Source of the DNA: Planctomycetota bacterium
GTDB lineage: Bacteria; Planctomycetota; Phycisphaerae; Phycisphaerales; UBA1924
Length of the DNA stretch: 64,000 nt
Assembly: GCA_017303555.1 (NCBI GenBank)
Contig: JAFLCN010000001.1
Location: 248,001-312,000, forward strand
Direction: 5' to 3'
Shown here: piece after piece, positions 15,366 through 23,791 of the stretch
Layout of the letters: each line of letters starts with the position of its first letter
Position numbering within the stretch: position 1 is the first letter of the stretch
Translations under genes and position numbers: made by a program
Notes under the pieces: generated by a model
The model's input: only the letters and a program-made list of their open reading frames with translations
Database searches by the model: none
Told to the model about the DNA's origin: nothing

Positions 15366-17312
15366 TCAGGGCTTCAGCCCGAGCTGGGTACTGACGCGCG
15401 TGTAGTCCGTGGTCTGCCCGGCATCCTTGAGCGCTGCTCGATAGAGCACGCCGAGCCTGAACCAATTAGATTGGCTTGCGAAGGCCGGATTGAGCGAGCT
15501 GGGCGGAGTCGTCCGGGCCCACGCCTCTCCGAGAATTTTCGCACCCTCCCCGATTGATTTCCCGTTGTCCTTGAGCAACACCAGCACCCGCTGCGCCGCC
15601 GCGACCGCCATCGGGCTGGTGTCGGCGTAGAGCTTCAGAATCCACTCGTAGCACTCCCATGCCTTTTCCGGCGTGTGGTCGCGTTCGAACATCTCCGCCT
15701 GGTTGAATCGGACGATCGAAGCGATGTCGCCATTGCGGCTCGTCCCCTGGAACAGCCAGTTCCACATCTTGTTCTGTTCGCTGACGTCCTGGACGGAGTT
15801 GATGACGGTGATCAGGCAGTCCGCCGCGAACCCGACATACCCGCCGCCGACCATCGTCTTGAAGATGGCTTCTCCCCAGCGATTCCGCTGCTCGACCGTC
15901 CAGTTGCCGGTGACGCCGATGTTGACGCCGAGCCGCCACGCCCGCGCCGAGCCGGGACACAAGTTTGCCGCGGCTTCCGAAATCGCGAGAATCCTCGTCG
16001 CCATTTCGGGCGTGAGTTTTTCGTGGACAACGCGCCCGGAGGCGTCCATCGCAAGCCCCTCATCCTTGGGCAGCAGCTTGTCTGCCAGGGCATAGCCCGC
16101 ATCTTCAAGCGCGATTGCGCGTTGGCGCTTGTCGGGCGCGGTCAGGGAAAGCCAAGCCCGCAGCGACAACTCCGATTCGATCACGCGCTGACCGGTCTGC
16201 GGGTCGGTGATATAGCCGATGACCGAGCGGTACTCGGGGTAGCGCCCGCTGCGAGAATCGAACACGGCGGTCTGCCCGTTCCACACCAGGTACGAAACCC
16301 ACGCGTGGCTCACCTCGGCGCTGCGACCCGTCATGATCGTCGCGGGGATCCCGCACGCCTTGCCGACGTTGGCCGCGTAGTACGCCTGATCGATGCACAC
16401 GCCCCCGAACTTCGAAATGTTCTGAAGCGTCAATCCCTGCGAGGTCACCTTCTTGGGCGCACCGTTTCGGAAGTGATCCACGTCGTACTGGATCTCAAAG
16501 AACCGCGCCCCCACGCCTCGGTCCGCCCTGTACCGATCGAGCGCCCACTGCAATTCCGATACCTTGGCCGTTGCATCTACGACCAGAACCAGCAACTGCA
16601 CGGGCACGTTCTTCAATCCCAGCGGGAACTTTGTTTCGTTCCCCGCGAAATACGCAAAGAGCTTCAGCGGATCGTCCGCGACCACCTTGTTCTCGTTCGC
16701 CTGCACGAACACCTCGCGGTCGTGCACGACGCAGATCGCGGCGCCCAGCGTTGAAAAATCGTTCAGCCTCGCACCCTCGGCCCGCCAGAGCTTTCCGGCA
16801 AGCTCCGCCACCTTCGCCAGATCGTCCTTGGTTGTCAGCGACATCGCAAGCTCGTTGGCGAACTTCGGGGCACCGCGAACGGCCTGCACCAGCGTCTCAC
16901 GAACGGCCGGATCGGTCGTGCGGGAATGGAGCGCCGCGAGCCTGCTCGCCCGCGAGATCGCAAAGAATGCCTCAACATCGGAAACCGGATCGGCCTCCTC
17001 CGCGAGCCGCACCAATTCCGCATCGAGCGCAGCCTCGATCGTCTTCGCATCCTCCCCCTTGAGGAGAGATTCCAGGCTGTCGGCCGCGAGTTTGTTCGCC
17101 GCCGCGACTGTCGCCTTCGATACCGCGGACTTGCTCGGGTTCAACTTTCCCGGAGCCGTCTTCGCGGGCGTCGCCTTCTTCGCCGCGGGCTTTGTCGTGG
17201 ACTTTGCCGGCGCGTCGTCCTTCTTCTCGCTCCCCGGTTGGCGTGCCGCGCTCGGCAATGCCAGCCCCAAAGCGACCACCACGGCACTCAGCCAAAAACG
17301 TACTCGCGGCAT
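15366..17312 (-). CDS. Secreted transglutaminase-like protein
   Basis: 648 residues. The N-terminus has a signal peptide (FWLSAVVVALGLALPSAA) followed by a Lys/Ala/Pro-rich linker (about residues 25-70). The centre (about residues 320-380) holds a transglutaminase-like Cys-His-Asp triad: GGVCIDQAYYAAN, then SHAWVSYLV, then VFDSRSGRY. Such domains in bacteria act as peptidases or crosslinkers in the envelope. The C-terminal 250 residues look helical and repeat-like. It ends convergent with rpmH and is the last gene of a minus-strand run. Substrate unknown. Confidence 0.75.
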   Translation of the reverse strand: MPRVRFWLSAVVVALGLALPSAARQPGSEKKDDAPAKSTTKPAAKKATPAKTAPGKLNPSKSAVSKATVAAANKLAADSLESLLKGEDAKTIEAALDAELVRLAEEADPVSDVEAFFAISRASRLAALHSRTTDPAVRETLVQAVRGAPKFANELAMSLTTKDDLAKVAELAGKLWRAEGARLNDFSTLGAAICVVHDREVFVQANENKVVADDPLKLFAYFAGNETKFPLGLKNVPVQLLVLVVDATAKVSELQWALDRYRADRGVGARFFEIQYDVDHFRNGAPKKVTSQGLTLQNISKFGGVCIDQAYYAANVGKACGIPATIMTGRSAEVSHAWVSYLVWNGQTAVFDSRSGRYPEYRSVIGYITDPQTGQRVIESELSLRAWLSLTAPDKRQRAIALEDAGYALADKLLPKDEGLAMDASGRVVHEKLTPEMATRILAISEAAANLCPGSARAWRLGVNIGVTGNWTVEQRNRWGEAIFKTMVGGGYVGFAADCLITVINSVQDVSEQNKMWNWLFQGTSRNGDIASIVRFNQAEMFERDHTPEKAWECYEWILKLYADTSPMAVAAAQRVLVLLKDNGKSIGEGAKILGEAWARTTPPSSLNPAFASQSNWFRLGVLYRAALKDAGQTTDYTRVSTQLGLKP

Positions 17313-17389
17313 GACTCAACTCCCGGCACCGCCGGGCTCCATTGAACGTGCGAACGGCACAATTCTACCAAATTGTGGTACGGCCTCGT

Positions 17390-17950
17390 TCAGGAAATCG
17401 TCAGGCCCACGGGTTGCGGGCGCAGCGCCTGGTTCGGCTGCACCACGATCCCCAGCGGCATCCGCTTCCCGTCGGTCGGGGGCATCCCCTCCTGATCGAT
17501 GTGGCGCTGGATCGCCATGATCCCCTCGAGCAACTGCTCCGGACGGGGCGGGCAGCCGGGCACATACACATCAACCGGAATGAACTGATCGCAGCCCTGC
17601 ACCGTCGCGTAGGTATCGAACACGCCGCCGGTCGAGGCGCACGCGCCCATGCTGATCACCCACTTGGGCTCGGTCATCTGCATGTAGATCCGCTGAAGCA
17701 CGGGCAGCATCTTCACGCCCACCCGCCCGGCGACGATCATCAGGTCGGCCTGCCGGGGGCTGAATCCCATCCGCTCCATCCCGAACCGGGCAACGTCGTA
17801 CCGGCTCGAGGCCGTGGCCATCAATTCGATGCCGCAGCAGGCCGTCGCGAACGGCATCGGCCACATGCTGTTGCGCCGTGCCCAGTTGATCACGCGCTTG
17901 AACTGCGTGGTCAAAACCCAGTCATTCGGAAGTGCGGATTCAATTCCCAT
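17390..17950 (-). CDS. nuoB: NADH-quinone oxidoreductase subunit B
   Basis: 186 residues. Subunit of respiratory complex I that carries the terminal [4Fe-4S] cluster N2 next to the quinone site. The ligands are visible: the Cys pair in [12 protein letters not shown], the Cys in [11 protein letters not shown] and the Cys in [15 protein letters not shown]. Length and all motifs are standard, so it is expected to work. No other nuo gene is next to it: upstream is a small lipoprotein gene and downstream a transglutaminase-like gene. GAGG lies nine bases before the ATG. Confidence 0.95.
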   Translation of the reverse strand: MGIESALPNDWVLTTQFKRVINWARRNSMWPMPFATACCGIELMATASSRYDVARFGMERMGFSPRQADLMIVAGRVGVKMLPVLQRIYMQMTEPKWVISMGACASTGGVFDTYATVQGCDQFIPVDVYVPGCPPRPEQLLEGIMAIQRHIDQEGMPPTDGKRMPLGIVVQPNQALRPQPVGLTIS

Positions 17951-17983
17951 GCGTCGATACCTCGGCCCATCGTAGCGGGCGGC

Positions 17984-18259
17984 TCAACGCGGCGCACGCG
18001 GCGCCGTCGGGGCCCGGGGCGCGCTTGTCGAATTGCTGGAGGGCGTGCCGAAACCGTTGTCCACGGCCTTGTCCAGAGACGTCTCGCTCCGGTAAGGCTT
18101 CTGCACCGCGATGCCCTGTGCGCCGAGCCCCTCCGCTCGAACCACCCGCTCGTAACATCCCCCTGCACCCGCGCAGGCGAAGATCCCGAGCGCCATCGCG
18201 AGTTTCCGATCGAGAGGCAAACCCGCTCCTCTGCTGCCCCATTTCGTGTTGTACGTCAT
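17984..18259 (-). CDS. Small lipoprotein coupled to yihY
   Basis: 91 residues. The ATG at 18259 overlaps the TGA of the YihY gene as ATGA, which predicts translational coupling and fixes the start. The N-terminus has a basic stretch, a hydrophobic core (MALGIFACAGAGGC) and a Cys at about residue 35 consistent with a lipobox. The mature part is polar and ends in a Pro/Arg/Ala repeat (APRAPTAPRAPR). No family recognised. It sits 33 bases before nuoB. Confidence 0.6.
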   Translation of the reverse strand: MTYNTKWGSRGAGLPLDRKLAMALGIFACAGAGGCYERVVRAEGLGAQGIAVQKPYRSETSLDKAVDNGFGTPSSNSTSAPRAPTAPRAPR

Positions 18260-20001
18260 GCCGGTGCAACTCCTGGTATCGGAGGTTCCACGATCGCCTG
18301 GGCCACCGACGCCGTCGGTCCCGGCGCGAGCAGATCCGCGAGCGTCATCCCCTTGGCCGCATCCTTCTGTGCAATACGCAGCCTCGCGAGCGCCGGAGGC
18401 AGCGATTTCTCCGCATCCGGGCCGAGCGCGTTCACGCCGTCGCTGAGCGAATACCCGAGCGTGAGCAGTTGCTCCACCGGAATCTGCGCGGGCGAGCGGG
18501 CGAGGGTGAAAAACTCCTCTTCGTGCGAGACCGAACTCGGCAGAAGGATCGCGCCGCGCCGTTCGGCGGAAGGCACCTGCACCGGCAGCAGCAGGCCCAC
18601 CCGCGCCAGTTGCCTCAACACCTCGGCGAGCACCGCCTCGTTCAGATGCACATCGTTCTTCAGTGTCGAAGCCGACGACGGTTTCCCGAGATCGAAGTTC
18701 TTCGCAACCCCGATCATGATCGGGACGATCACGCCCGAATCGATGATCGCGGGCTCCGCCGGCCCGCGGGCCGCGGCGAGCGCAAACAGGTTCGGCCCGA
18801 GCGAACGCAGCCTCGAGAACAACTGGATCGACCGCGCGATCTGCAGCCCGAACAGCACAATCAACCACGTGCAATAAATCCAGAACAGGAACAAGGGCAG
18901 CAACGCCAGCGACCCATAGAACCGCGAGTACGAACTCGTCGGCTGCATCGCGAACCGCACATACTCGCGGAACGCGTACTTCAGAATCTCCCAACTGATC
19001 GCGGCAAAGAACGCCCCCGCCGCCGCCGGAATCATGCGGACCCGGGCATTCGGCACCGTGAAGTACACCACGAGCAGGATGATGCCCGTGATCGAAATCT
19101 GGATCACGTTGCCGAGCATCAGCAGCAGGAACGTCGCAACCTGCCCCTGCACATTGCTCGTGATGAACGCCTGCATCTTGCTGTTGATCAGGTTGCCGAT
19201 GTAGAAGGTCGCGAGCAGGAACACCGCGCCCAGCGTCATCAGCGTCCAGTACTGCATGATGCGCCGGGCCCAGCTCTTGCCCGCCTGCGCTTCATAGATC
19301 CGGTTGAACGCGTACTCGACCTCCACCACCATCGAAACGGCGGCATACACCAGCAGCAGCATGGCCGCCAGGCCGACGCCCGTGAAACTGATTGACTTCA
19401 CGCCGCTCGACAGCGACTTGATCCAGTCGTCCAGCCATTCTCTGGGAACAACCGGCTTGCCCGATTCCGCACCCGGCGCCGACAGCACCCCGCTGGGATT
19501 CTCCACGGGAGCGTGCGGCTTTGAATCGCCCGCAACATGCGTCGGTGCGTCCGAGTTCGGGGGGCTCGAGGGGCTGGGGGGCAGCCCGTTGTCGTGCATC
19601 TCCGCATCGTGGATCTGAAACACCTCGCCCAGCCCGGTGTACTTGAGCGCGTTGTCGACCGCCCACTTGATGTCGCGCTCCTGCGCGATCGCGCCGAGCA
19701 CCGACAGGAAAATGATCAGCAGGGGAACAAGCCCGAAAATCGTTCGATACGCGAGCGCCGCCGCCATGAGGGGCATCTGCGCCTTATAAAACCCCGACAC
19801 CGAAACGCCGAGCAAGTGCAACGTGCTCGGCTTGGTCCCCGGGGGCAGGTTCAGAGCCTGGATCGCTGTGAGGTCCGGCCGATCGTCCTCGTCCGAAGGC
19901 CAGCCGATCGTGCTGATCACATAGTCCAAGACCCAATGCCGCCGAATCGACTTGGGCGGCTTCTGCCACGAGTTCCCGTTGTTGCCATTGGCTTGGGTCA
20001 T
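18256..20001 (-). CDS. YihY/BrkB-family inner membrane protein
   Basis: 581 residues. The UPF0761/YihY core has six helices, starting with MPLMAAALAYRTIFGLVPLL and including MVVEVEYAFNRIYEAQAGKSW and IPAAAGAFFAAISWEILKYA; the motif for the Tyr/Phe-rich YSRFYGSLALLPLFLFWIY closes the core. The insertion at about residues 125-190 is Pro/Ser-rich and likely periplasmic or disordered. The C-terminal 170 residues form a soluble domain containing a winged-helix-like stretch (LAEVLRQLARVGLLLPV). Homologues were once called RNase BN; their function is not settled. Confidence 0.85.
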   Translation of the reverse strand: MTQANGNNGNSWQKPPKSIRRHWVLDYVISTIGWPSDEDDRPDLTAIQALNLPPGTKPSTLHLLGVSVSGFYKAQMPLMAAALAYRTIFGLVPLLIIFLSVLGAIAQERDIKWAVDNALKYTGLGEVFQIHDAEMHDNGLPPSPSSPPNSDAPTHVAGDSKPHAPVENPSGVLSAPGAESGKPVVPREWLDDWIKSLSSGVKSISFTGVGLAAMLLLVYAAVSMVVEVEYAFNRIYEAQAGKSWARRIMQYWTLMTLGAVFLLATFYIGNLINSKMQAFITSNVQGQVATFLLLMLGNVIQISITGIILLVVYFTVPNARVRMIPAAAGAFFAAISWEILKYAFREYVRFAMQPTSSYSRFYGSLALLPLFLFWIYCTWLIVLFGLQIARSIQLFSRLRSLGPNLFALAAARGPAEPAIIDSGVIVPIMIGVAKNFDLGKPSSASTLKNDVHLNEAVLAEVLRQLARVGLLLPVQVPSAERRGAILLPSSVSHEEEFFTLARSPAQIPVEQLLTLGYSLSDGVNALGPDAEKSLPPALARLRIAQKDAAKGMTLADLLAPGPTASVAQAIVEPPIPGVAPA

Positions 20002-20014
20002 TCAGTCCTGTTCT

Positions 20015-21190
20015 TCAATCCTCAAATTCGCCCGGATCAAAATCCGGCCCGTCGTCCAATTGTTGCTCGGATTTTGACTTTGCTTCGTTCGCCGCACCTT
20101 TGGAGGTGCTCTCGCTCGGACGCCCGCCAACCACCCGGGGCTTGCGTTTTCCCGGGCCGCGCGATGCACCCAAGCCGCCCCCACCCTTGCCGGTCGCCGT
20201 CGAACGCGGATTCACGCGGCCACCTCCGCTCGCTGCCGCCAGCCCATCAAGGAACGCTCGCAACGCCTTCATCTCTTCTCGATCGAGCTCGCGCCAGGCT
20301 CCGGGCCCGACTTCACGCAACGTCAGCGGCCCGATCGTCTGTCTCGACAGCTTCCGGACCGGGTGCCCAACGAGGTGCAGGGCTTGGGCCACGTATTCGT
20401 CGCGCGGCTCCGTCGTCAGAATCTCGATGCTCGAGTTCCCGACCATTGAATCTTCCGGAGCAGCCGGCGCACCGCGTTTCACGGGTTCGAGCGAGCGAAT
20501 CTCCAGGCGGACCCGCCTCATCTTGGGCCGGTCCTTCTCGCGCTCCTTGCGATCAAACCCGCGATCCATGCTCTTGTGCTTCGGCTTGGCGGCGGCATCT
20601 GGCTTCTTTCCGCGTCCGAATGTGCCATCCGGCCCTTCGCGCCCGCGCTCGGGCATCAGCACCTGCACGCCCTTATTCAGCTTGGAGCGCGCCGTGCCGG
20701 TCACGGTCCCCTTCACCCGCGCGCTGTAAATCCGCTCCACCTTTGATCTTGGGTGCGAAAGCAGGGTCGCCGCCTTGGTGTTGCTCGTCAGGAGCATCAG
20801 GCCCGACGCCTCAAACCCAAGCGTCCCGACCGGGAACAGCCGGGGCGCGGTCGGGTGATCCACATAATCGGAAACGCTCGGCCTCGTCTCGAGTTCATCA
20901 ATCGGGGGAGTCGCCAAGACCCGAGCGGGCTTGTGCCACATCAGGTAAATGTGCCGCGTCGTGGGCTTGATCCGCTTTCCATCCACCCGGATGTCGTCCA
21001 CCTTGGGATCGACAAAGACCGGCAGTTTCTCGACTCGCTCGCCATTCACCTCGACGTGCCCGGTTTCGATCAGCCGCTCGCACTGCTTGCGTGCCGCCAC
21101 CCCAGCCTCGGCCAGCACCCGTTGGAGGCGGACTTTGCCCCCGCTGCCCTTGTCATCGTCCCTGTCTATTTTCGGTCGGCCGGCACTCAT
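20015..21190 (-). CDS. RsuA/RluB-family pseudouridine synthase homologue lacking the catalytic Asp
   Basis: 391 residues from ATG 21190. An S4 RNA-binding domain opens it (VRLQRVLAEAGVAARKQCER), followed by the RsuA/RluB catalytic fold: HIYLMWHKPARVLATP, then FPVGTLGFEASGLMLLTSN, then SHPRSKVERIYSARVKG. In active enzymes the middle motif is PVGRLDxxTxGLLLLTNDG with the catalytic Asp in RLD; here the DNA reads Thr-Leu-Gly, so the Asp is replaced by Gly. A basic insertion of about 65 residues follows, and the C-terminus is a long Gly/Ser/Lys tail. It may be an RNA-binding protein without synthase activity. Otherwise the fold is well preserved. Confidence 0.85.
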   Translation of the reverse strand: MSAGRPKIDRDDDKGSGGKVRLQRVLAEAGVAARKQCERLIETGHVEVNGERVEKLPVFVDPKVDDIRVDGKRIKPTTRHIYLMWHKPARVLATPPIDELETRPSVSDYVDHPTAPRLFPVGTLGFEASGLMLLTSNTKAATLLSHPRSKVERIYSARVKGTVTGTARSKLNKGVQVLMPERGREGPDGTFGRGKKPDAAAKPKHKSMDRGFDRKEREKDRPKMRRVRLEIRSLEPVKRGAPAAPEDSMVGNSSIEILTTEPRDEYVAQALHLVGHPVRKLSRQTIGPLTLREVGPGAWRELDREEMKALRAFLDGLAAASGGGRVNPRSTATGKGGGGLGASRGPGKRKPRVVGGRPSESTSKGAANEAKSKSEQQLDDGPDFDPGEFED

Positions 21191-21330
21191 GCACGCAGTG
21201 TAGAGAGCCGGGGCTCCTCGCCCCTTTTCGTGGTGCGTTGGCCCCGCCATCGAACCCGCGGCAAACGCTGCCCGTTTCACGTCCGAAAAACACCAGAAAA
21301 CGCGCACGCCTTGCCGATTGAGTGCTGTTC

Positions 21331-22839
21331 ATGCCTGCGCCCCAAGCAAGCCCGTTCGCCCAGACCGCCGGTCAAGGCACCGCTCCGGCGCGGACTCTGC
21401 CCGGCCCCGAGAAAACGCTCTCCGACGTCTTCGTCTCGCCCCGCGTCGTCGATCGTCGTTCGTTCGAGGAATACTCCCTCACGCTCCAGCAACTGATCCG
21501 CGAAGCCAGCGGCCACGGGCGCACGCTTGAAGTAACGAGCACCGAGGTTCGCACGCTCCGCGAGACGGTGCAGTCGCTGGCGAAAGACCTCCAGCTCCGC
21601 CTGGATGCCGCGGGAAAGATCCTGCCCTCGCTCGAACAGCGCATCGGCAAAGCGGAACAGATCGCCGATTCCGTTGCGCGTCTCACCAGCGATCCGGCAC
21701 GCCTCGAATCGCTCATCAAGGACAACCTCGCGGCACTCGTTCGCGCTCAGGGGGTTGAGTTCGAGGCAGCGTGCGAACGCTCCGTCCAAAGCGCAATAGC
21801 CCGCATCAACGAACGCGAAGAGCACCTCGCCCGCACCACCTCCGAGTTCGAGCGCTTCTTCGAGGCCAAGCGAGCCGAACTCGAGCGCTCCCAGACCGAT
21901 GCGCTCCTCTCGATCGAAACCCGCGCCGCCGCTGTCGAAACCATCGTGCGGAATCGCCTCGACGAGATGGTCGAGCAGGCCTCCGAGATCGAACGCCGCG
22001 CCCAGGCCCGGCATTCGGATGCCACGGCCCGCGAAGCCGCCATCCTTGAGCGGGAAGCCGCGGTCCAACGCCAACTCGATGAGATGGTGCGGGGCATGGA
22101 AGACCGCCTCGCCCCGCTGCACGAGCAGGTCGAGCACGACGTGCGTGAGCTCGACAAGCGGATCCGCCGTGCCCGCCTGGAAGTCGAAGTTGCCAGCGGC
22201 CCGGGCATGCAGCGCCTCGAACAACTCTGCCGCGCCGCCGCCAACTTGCTCGGCCCGCACCACGCCGCCGAAGTCGGTCTGCCCACCGTCCACATCGCCG
22301 ATGCACAGAGTGCATCGCACAAGAGCCTCGCGGATGTCGTCGAAGATGCGTCACGCATCCATCAGCGACTGATCGCCAAGACCGGCGAGTTCGGCACGCT
22401 CGAACAGCAGGTTGATATCGCCCGCCGAGGGATGGATAAAGCCATCCTCGAAGGCGCCGACAAGATCGATGCGCTCTTCCGCCAGACCGACGAGCTGGTG
22501 GACACGATCGGCAAGAGCAAAGACGCGGCACGCGAAATCGAGCACATCGTCGAAGGCCGCATCGATCAATTGCGGGCCGATTCGCAGGCCTTCCACGACT
22601 ACACCACGCGCCTGGGCGAGCACCTGCTCCGCTTGAACGAGAACGCTCAAACGCTCGCAGCCGAACTCGGCGCGAAGTTTGGGCCTGATGGAAAGCCCGC
22701 CGCGCTCAGCGAGCCGTTGCTCCAGCAGAGCATGCAGGCAGCGGAAGAACTGCGGGATCTATTGGACAAAGCCGGTGCCACCATCCGGGCGCTGGACCAT
22801 GTTGCGAAGAACGCCGACAAGCCGCGCATGGCGAGCTGA
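21331..22839 (+). CDS. Long coiled-coil protein, unknown function
   Basis: 502 residues, almost entirely helical with heptad-like spacing from about residue 40 to the end (for example VRTLRETVQSLAKDLQLRLD and ETRAAAVETIVRNRLDEMVE). The first 30 residues are Pro/Ala-rich and there is no signal peptide or membrane segment, so it is predicted cytoplasmic. There is no SMC-type ATPase motif. It is divergent from the RsuA-like gene, with 140 bases between starts. Architecture resembles cytoskeletal or crescentin/RmuC-like rods, but no family can be named. Confidence 0.7.
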   Translation: MPAPQASPFAQTAGQGTAPARTLPGPEKTLSDVFVSPRVVDRRSFEEYSLTLQQLIREASGHGRTLEVTSTEVRTLRETVQSLAKDLQLRLDAAGKILPSLEQRIGKAEQIADSVARLTSDPARLESLIKDNLAALVRAQGVEFEAACERSVQSAIARINEREEHLARTTSEFERFFEAKRAELERSQTDALLSIETRAAAVETIVRNRLDEMVEQASEIERRAQARHSDATAREAAILEREAAVQRQLDEMVRGMEDRLAPLHEQVEHDVRELDKRIRRARLEVEVASGPGMQRLEQLCRAAANLLGPHHAAEVGLPTVHIADAQSASHKSLADVVEDASRIHQRLIAKTGEFGTLEQQVDIARRGMDKAILEGADKIDALFRQTDELVDTIGKSKDAAREIEHIVEGRIDQLRADSQAFHDYTTRLGEHLLRLNENAQTLAAELGAKFGPDGKPAALSEPLLQQSMQAAEELRDLLDKAGATIRALDHVAKNADKPRMAS

Positions 22840-22865
22840 GCGGGGCAATTTCCCTCAAGCCCAAC

Positions 22866-23753
22866 CTAGTACAACTGCCAGAGCCCGCGATCAGAAGGAT
22901 CCATCGTCTTCGGCGGCACGAGCGGCCACGGGCATCCGCATTCGGAGCAGCGTGCCGGGCCCAAGTTCACGCGCACCGCGGCTTCGTGTTCGAACGTCCT
23001 TCCCGACTCCACCTCATACCCGCAGTCGCAGCACAACATGCCGTCCACACAGCCGAGCAGCCGCGTTCGCACGCGATTGAGATATCGGTGCCGCACGATG
23101 AAATACGCGATCATCACCGCAATGCACCCTGCGACGGGATAGATATTTGCGCTGCTGCTTCGATGAAAGGGCCGCGCAGCGGGAGAATTCACCGGCGGCC
23201 CGAAGTAGTGTGCCGCGATGGAAGTGAAAGGCCCGAGTGCCTGCGCGACAAGCACAAGCGAGATCGCCGCTACAGACGCCAGCCGTCCGATGGATGAATA
23301 GCTGATCAGCGACTGCTGGATGTCCCGCTGGTTGTTCAGGATTCTGCGCCTCCACCAGCGACACCGATCGGCCAGCTCGGACGAAATCACCTTTTCATCG
23401 GCGGTGCCGAGAAACCTCACGCGATCATGCGCCGCAGCGATGCACCGGCCGTCCGACAACGGCCCGTGTTCGAAGAACAGGTGAATCAAGTAGCAACAAA
23501 TCGAGATCACGATGCCGAGCGCCGCGAGCAACGGAAATTGGGTAGACAAGAAGACGCCGAACATGATTCCGCCGAACGCGGCGACGAGGAATGCCGCCCG
23601 AAGCCCCGGCGATCTGCGCCATCGGATCTCGAAGCGTTCCAACAGCGACCGGCGGCGTCCAAGCGGGTGCGGCGCGCGGACAGTTCGTCGCAGCATGACC
23701 TGCTGCGTTACCCAGATGTGATCCCAGAGCGCGTACGGCCGCAATCCCGCCAT
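22866..23753 (-). CDS. Membrane protein with C-terminal zinc ribbon, unknown function
   Basis: 295 residues. Four probable membrane helices (around FLVAAFGGIMFGVFLSTQF, LGIVISICCYLIHLFF, VAAISLVLVAQALG and VAGCIAVMIAYFIV). The C-terminus carries CCDCGYEV and, about 30 residues later, CSECGCPWPL, a rubredoxin-like or zinc-ribbon arrangement common in planctomycete membrane proteins of unknown role. It shares this architecture with the divergent gene that begins 38 bases away. A start at 23696 is also possible. Confidence 0.6.
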   Translation of the reverse strand: MAGLRPYALWDHIWVTQQVMLRRTVRAPHPLGRRRSLLERFEIRWRRSPGLRAAFLVAAFGGIMFGVFLSTQFPLLAALGIVISICCYLIHLFFEHGPLSDGRCIAAAHDRVRFLGTADEKVISSELADRCRWWRRRILNNQRDIQQSLISYSSIGRLASVAAISLVLVAQALGPFTSIAAHYFGPPVNSPAARPFHRSSSANIYPVAGCIAVMIAYFIVRHRYLNRVRTRLLGCVDGMLCCDCGYEVESGRTFEHEAAVRVNLGPARCSECGCPWPLVPPKTMDPSDRGLWQLY

Positions 23754-23791
23754 CGCGGCATGATACCGGCGTTCTCCGGTACCATCTGAAC

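Noticed and set aside
17342..18877. Plus-strand frame of 511 codons over nuoB and yihY
   Set aside because: Opposes three genes with clear motifs; composition is that of reverse-complement shadow.
21301..21340. GTGCTGTT as part of a signal recognition particle RNA
   Set aside because: The conserved GGAAGCAGC-type loop and the pairing needed for a 4.5S RNA are absent.
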